64,000 bases of DNA, taken from positions 496,001 to 560,000 of the forward strand of contig NZ_JAGYIM010000016.1 of the NCBI RefSeq assembly GCF_018402695.1, written 5' to 3'. Positions 63,140 to 64,000 of this stretch are shown piece by piece. Position numbers and translations under genes: made by a program. Numbering within the stretch: the stretch's first letter is position 1; every line of letters starts with the position of its first letter. A model generated the notes under the pieces. It ran no database searches and was not told the origin of the DNA. It worked only from the letters and a program-made list of their open reading frames with translations. This stretch comes from Arsukibacterium sp. (GTDB lineage: Bacteria > Pseudomonadota > Gammaproteobacteria > Enterobacterales > Alteromonadaceae).

Positions 63140-64000
63140 TTACAGTGTCTGGCGAAAACGGGCCACATCGGCTTTGGGTGGGGCGCCGAATAAGCGACTG
63201 TACTCGCGGCTAAACTGTGACGGGCTTTCATAGCCCACTTTGTAGCTGGCGGTGGCGGCTTCTAAACCTTCATATAACATAATGCGCCGTGCCTCGTTTA
63301 GCCGCAGCTGTTTTTGAAACTGCAACGGCGACATCGACGTTACCGCTTTAAAAGCCTGAAACAGTGCTGATTCACTTAAATGCGCGACGTCAGCCAGTTC
63401 TTTAATGCGCAGTGGCTGGTTAAAACGCTGACGCAGCGTATCAATCACTTTGCCGATACGGCTCGCCTGGCTGTCGAGCAACGTAAACTCGCGCAAATGG
63501 CTGCCTGCAGGGCTTAACAGCAACCGGTACAACAGCTCGCGTTTTAACAAGGGGTGCAATACAGCGATATCTTTTGGCCGGTCTAACAAGGCAAAAATAC
63601 GCTGAAATACCGACAGTAAATCAAGATCGGCGTCGCCGATACTGATGCCTCGGGCAGGGACCGGTTGGCGCGGTACTTTATCACCCAAATCAATGACCAG
63701 CTCGGTCAGTTCACGTAAATCCAGACTGACACTGACACCCAGATAAGGCTCGTTATTGCTGGCCCTGATAACTTTACCGCTAACCGGCAGCATCACCGGT
63801 ACCAGCAGATACTGCAGCGGATTGTACTGCAGCATTTCGTCGCCAAGTAATATTTGCTTGTTGCCCTGTAGTAACAGGCAAAGTGTGGGCTCATAAAGGG
63901 TGGGCGTTGCAGATGTTGGTGCATTACTGCGATAGAGTTTCAGCCCGGGTATACAACTTTCGTTGACCCCGCTGCTGGTTAACTTAGCCAGCACCGGTTG
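63140..64000 (-). CDS. AraC-family regulator with AraC_N cupin domain (5' end cut by window)
   Basis: At least 286 codons are open to the window edge; the GTG at 63994 is not taken as the start because relatives have some residues before the IPGLKLYRS motif. The N-terminal AraC_N cupin has TLYEPTLCLLLQGNKQILLGDE and LLVPVMLPVSGKV. Two C-terminal HTHs have IKELADVAHLSESALFQAFK and VGYESPSQFSREYSRLFGAPP. The ligand is unknown; oxidoreductase or efflux genes are common targets, and the EamA gene follows. Confidence 0.88.
   Translation of the reverse strand, partial: QPVLAKLTSSGVNESCIPGLKLYRSNAPTSATPTLYEPTLCLLLQGNKQILLGDEMLQYNPLQYLLVPVMLPVSGKVIRASNNEPYLGVSVSLDLRELTELVIDLGDKVPRQPVPARGISIGDADLDLLSVFQRIFALLDRPKDIAVLHPLLKRELLYRLLLSPAGSHLREFTLLDSQASRIGKVIDTLRQRFNQPLRIKELADVAHLSESALFQAFKAVTSMSPLQFQKQLRLNEARRIMLYEGLEAATASYKVGYESPSQFSREYSRLFGAPPKADVARFRQTL

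Overview
The window is chromosomal DNA of a gammaproteobacterium. Several runs of genes have a typical gamma layout: argR divergent from mdh; ispB divergent from rplU-rpmA; obgE-folA; lptD-surA-pdxA-rsmA-apaG-apaH; and rapA-rluA. Together with DUF3718, DUF3530 and DUF3034 proteins, a GlyGly-CTERM-like tail and a CsrB-type RNA, this suggests Alteromonadales or the Rheinheimera/Arsukibacterium/Alishewanella group. The genus is an inference. I saw no insertion sequence, prophage, integrase, CRISPR array, rRNA or intact tRNA.

Layout. 1-970: a terminator, a 128-bp palindromic element, ten copies of a 7-bp repeat, and on the minus strand a csrB-like regulatory RNA (432-801) with 20 GGA motifs. 1077-9800: a DyP-peroxidase-like protein with altered active-site residues, argR, mdh, ispB, rplU, rpmA, obgE, folA, a DUF3718 protein and a chemoreceptor. 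9905-16437: the apaH-apaG-rsmA-pdxA-surA-lptD operon (minus strand). 16612-23550: djlA, two exported proteins, an OmpA-family porin, rluA and rapA. 23818-31919: a PIN-PhoH ATPase, a membrane sensor without output domain, a degenerate transglutaminase-like protein coupled to a surface-type protein, an RluA-like synthase, a TPR membrane protein and a 2-hydroxyacid dehydrogenase.

31971-36401 holds a tightly coupled four-gene minus-strand operon: a cupredoxin-like protein, a membrane GGDEF-EAL protein, a DUF3034 protein and a lipoprotein truncated globin. 36608-45244 carries an ABC-2 exporter, small membrane and TerB-like proteins, an MtfA-like peptidase and an RND efflux pair. 45367-50735 is more mosaic: a FAN1-like nuclease fused to a DEDDh exonuclease, an A+T-rich cysteine-rich orphan, a Tlde1-type L,D-transpeptidase domain protein followed by an exported small protein (possible effector/immunity pair), a GFA protein and a thiopurine methyltransferase. 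50784-53489: metY behind three tandem MetJ-type boxes, then a glycerophosphodiesterase.

53761-58687 is rich in cell-wall genes: mtgA, a periplasmic-type DNA ligase, and a BlaI-type repressor with paired operators. The repressor lies directly before an M56 membrane protease whose periplasmic sensor position is occupied by an M23 peptidase domain; a MepM-like endopeptidase follows. The end of the window holds two unknown membrane proteins, a small membrane protein paired with an XRE regulator behind three 16-bp palindromes at exact 20-bp spacing, an EamA transporter and an AraC regulator cut by the window edge.

The best candidates for undescribed systems are the BlaI/M56-M23 module, the cupredoxin/c-di-GMP/DUF3034/globin operon, the Tlde1-like pair, and the XRE/membrane-protein pair.
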